Source of the DNA: JBARRS01 sp049644345
GTDB taxonomy: Bacteria > Actinomycetota > Thermoleophilia > Gaiellales > Gaiellaceae
Assembly (NCBI GenBank): GCA_049644345.1
Contig: JBARRS010000111.1
Location: 1 to 6,157, forward strand
DNA: 6,157 nucleotides
Reading direction: 5' to 3'
In this document: positions 5,899 through 6,157 of the stretch, piece by piece
How positions within the stretch are numbered: the first letter of the stretch is position 1
How the letters are laid out: each line of letters starts with the position of its first letter
Program-made: the position numbers and the translations under genes
The notes under the pieces: model-generated
Seen by the model: the letters and a program-made list of their open reading frames with translations, nothing else
Database searches by the model: none
Told to the model about the DNA's origin: nothing

Positions 5899-6157
5899 AT
5901 GAGCAACACGACGCTCGACCATCATGCGACGCCGCTGGCGCCGGGGACCGAGGCGCCTGAGTTCGAGCTTCCATCGACGCCGGATCAGACCGTGGCGCTC
6001 GCCGAGTTTCGAGGTCAGCCGGTGATCCTCGCCTTCTACCCGGAGGACTGGAGCCCGGTCTGCTCAGATCAGATGGCCCTCTACCAGGAGCTGCTCGCCG
6101 AGTTCCGGAAGTTCAACGCAGAGCTCCTGGGCATCTCGGTGGACGGGATCTGGTCCC
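5899..6157 (+). CDS. Peroxiredoxin (AhpC/TSA-type redoxin domain), 3' end cut by window edge
   Basis: N-terminal 86 residues of a thiol peroxidase that reduces H2O2 or organic peroxides in the cytoplasm. Visible: the entry motif APGTEAPEFELPSTPDQTV (14-32), strand VILAFYP (42-48), and the active-site loop PEDWSPVCSDQM, with P48, S52 and peroxidatic C55 in the Pro-x3-Thr/Ser-x2-Cys arrangement. LLGISVDGIW (about 75-84) follows as expected. There is no cysteine five residues after C55, the position used by some BCP-type enzymes for the resolving thiol, so any resolving cysteine must be further on, outside the window, or the enzyme is 1-Cys. Start: ATG 5899, with a strong Shine-Dalgarno. Downstream of the DyP peroxidase on the same strand (105-base gap), suggesting a shared role in peroxide defence. 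Family is sure; subclass (BCP, AhpE-like or other) is open. Confidence 0.9.
   Translation, partial: MSNTTLDHHATPLAPGTEAPEFELPSTPDQTVALAEFRGQPVILAFYPEDWSPVCSDQMALYQELLAEFRKFNAELLGISVDGIWS

Noticed and set aside
5808..5960. A 50-codon plus-strand frame (starting MWAQQAIRDV) across the gap after the peroxidase.
   Set aside because: It has no ribosome site and overlaps the peroxiredoxin start in another frame, with no recognisable features.
1..6157. Search for a mobile element, CRISPR array, toxin-antitoxin pair, tRNA or riboswitch.
   Set aside because: I saw no terminal inverted repeats, regularly spaced repeats, transposase motifs or tRNA-like folds; nearly all bases are in five conventional genes.

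Overview
The window is G+C-rich, dense chromosomal DNA with heavy GC third-position bias. The protein families and the apparently leaderless starts fit a high-GC actinobacterial lineage, possibly a Thermoleophilia/Solirubrobacter-like soil bacterium. That placement is inference from composition and family flavour; there is no RNA marker in the window.

Layout from left to right: (1) A FUSC-family (fusaric acid resistance/aromatic acid exporter-like) membrane protein lies on the minus strand. It begins with GTG at 1625 and runs off the left edge. (2) A 130-base divergent gap separates it from a plus-strand Spinster-like MFS transporter at 1756-3246. (3) The MFS gene meets, tail to tail with only 8 bases between stops, a minus-strand CPA1 (NhaP/YjcE-type) cation/proton antiporter at 3255-4826. 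(4) A 64-base divergent gap leads to a plus-strand class B dye-decolorizing peroxidase (YfeX/DypB-like) whose real start is ATG 4891. (5) After 105 bases comes the start of a plus-strand AhpC/TSA-type peroxiredoxin at 5899, cut by the right edge.

Together these are three membrane transporters (two likely exporters and one ion/pH antiporter) followed by two peroxide-handling enzymes. Orientations alternate for the first four genes, so they are mostly separate transcription units. The peroxidase and peroxiredoxin share a strand and could be co-transcribed, although the peroxiredoxin has its own good Shine-Dalgarno and a possible promoter. FUSC, antiporter and peroxidase have -10-like hexamers only 7-8 bases before the start codon and no usable Shine-Dalgarno, which suggests leaderless mRNAs.

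I found no mobile element, CRISPR array, tRNA, rRNA or clearly new system. The gaps between genes are all under 135 bases. The window looks like an ordinary transport and stress-defence region; the findings are modest regulatory and architectural points.
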